Positions 63,466 to 64,000 of a DNA stretch of 64,000 nucleotides are shown here, one piece after another. This stretch comes from Methanoregula boonei 6A8 (GTDB lineage Archaea > Halobacteriota > Methanomicrobia > Methanomicrobiales > Methanospirillaceae), in NCBI RefSeq assembly GCF_000017625.1, contig NC_009712.1, positions 2,046,001 to 2,110,000 on the forward strand, read 5' to 3'. Position numbers and translations under genes: made by a program. Within the stretch, counting starts at the first letter, position 1; every line of letters starts with the position of its first letter. The notes below the pieces were generated by a model that saw only the letters and a program-made list of their open reading frames with translations, searched no databases and was not told the DNA's origin.

Positions 63466-64000
63466 GGCTGCCGGGGCAAAAAGGGTCCGTCTTTTGTTTT
63501 CAGGATCACGTTTGGTCCGCGCCGGGCAAGGAGCGGGACGCATGCGGTAAACCAGAGACCGGCCACCAAAGCCGGGACAACCAGCACCACCGGGGCCGGG
63601 AGAAGGGGCCCGGCCCGGGCAAGGGCTGACTCGGCAAGCCCGTACAGGGCAAGCGTGGAGATCACCCCGAAAACAGCGATAGTACCCCGGTGCAGGGAAC
63701 TCGCCGGCGGGATCCACCCGCCCTGCCGGCGCAGGAACTCGTACCCGAGCAGGCTCCCAAGGACAAGGCCGGCCGACTGCCACGCGGTGATCACCTGGAC
63801 CGGGTTGATCGGGACTCCCGTCTGGCTCATGGCGGTTGCCGCCCATTCCTGAGGGAGCTGCCAGCCGGCAAGGGAATAGTACGCAGGAAGTGCACAAAGA
63901 AGCGGCAGGGCAGAAAGAACGAGGATCCCAACCATCCTCCCCCGCGGGCTGAGCCCGGCAACAAAAGCATCAATTTTCGGCGAGAAGTACAGGAACAGGA
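63462..64000 (-). CDS. Integral membrane protein, partial at the right edge
   Basis: The frame stays open to the end of the window, so the N-terminus is missing. At least four hydrophobic segments are seen (VGILVLSALPLLCALPAYYSL, split as VGILVLSALPLL and CALPAYYSL; AGLVLGSLLGYEFL; GTIAVFGVISTLALYGLAE; VVLVVPALVAGLWFTACV). The layout would suit the C-terminal part of a PAP2-type phosphatase, but no catalytic motif lies within the window. It overlaps the end of the editing-domain gene tail to tail by 4 bp. Confidence 0.6.
   Translation of the reverse strand, partial: LFLYFSPKIDAFVAGLSPRGRMVGILVLSALPLLCALPAYYSLAGWQLPQEWAATAMSQTGVPINPVQVITAWQSAGLVLGSLLGYEFLRRQGGWIPPASSLHRGTIAVFGVISTLALYGLAESALARAGPLLPAPVVLVVPALVAGLWFTACVPLLARRGPNVILKTKDGPFLPRQP

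Overview
The window looks like a chromosomal segment of a hydrogenotrophic methanogen of the order Methanomicrobiales, most like a Methanoregula-type organism. This is inferred from the coding style, TATA-box promoters with TTTATATA-like cores, an FrhA-type hydrogenase subunit, an archaeal ThrRS editing domain, PEGA and DUF4418 proteins and AnfO/nitrogenase-like genes; species cannot be fixed from the sequence alone. Most of the window is GC-rich; one 3.9 kb gene (54178-58035) is strikingly AT-rich and looks imported.

Layout. (1) 0-16.6 kb is a sulfur amino acid island: cysK plus a CysE-DUF59 fusion, a SufS-type desulfurase, a ThiF/MoeB-type E1, a ThiI-type PP-loop protein, a cystathionine beta-synthase-like/gamma-lyase-like pair, tRNA-Cys followed by cysS, a stand-alone Lrp/RAM ligand-binding protein, O-acetylhomoserine sulfhydrylase, a further gamma-family PLP enzyme and a methionine-type aminotransferase. 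(2) 16.8-38.5 kb holds three separate nitrogenase-like D/K pairs, one NifH-like reductase, an AnfO-like accessory protein, a radical SAM protein, an APC permease, a DUF4418/FtsX/LolD-type transporter and a nitrate/sulfonate-type ABC importer. (3) 38.6-43.6 kb has a second FtsX-type permease, a methionine-rich lipoprotein and a PAS/HTH regulator. (4) 44-64 kb is mostly ordinary or orphan genes: flavoprotein, MFS pump, ferredoxin-type aldo/keto reductase, hydroxyacid dehydrogenase, an orphan FrhA that ends at the NiFe ligand motif, a large DUF4062-STAND-TPR protein, a PEGA protein, an exported racemase-like protein, a receiver-TPR protein and a free-standing tRNA-Thr editing domain.

The main result is a candidate organosulfur-reducing system. 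All three D subunits keep the three P-cluster-type cysteines and equivalents of the cofactor Cys and His of NifD, so they look catalytic rather than CfbD-like. With O-acetylhomoserine sulfhydrylase alongside, the closest described system is the methylthio-alkane reductase (MarHDK) of Rhodospirillum rubrum, which frees methanethiol for methionine synthesis. Here it appears expanded to three D/K pairs served by one H protein.

These genes appear to share a regulatory signature that I found by eye: a YTGCC box and a TTRC(T/G) box exactly 41 bp apart, 15-19 bp before the TATA element, upstream of seven transcription units (all three nitrogenase-like operons, the ABC importer, the APC permease, O-acetylhomoserine sulfhydrylase and the RAM protein). 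A second, different palindrome (TTCAC-N4/6-GTGAA, core CAATTG) marks the cysK, sufS, thiI and cystathionine beta-synthase promoters. A seven-unit 64-bp tandem repeat between the permease and the first D/K pair carries a hairpin plus T8 tract per unit on the transcribed strand and may be a serial terminator.
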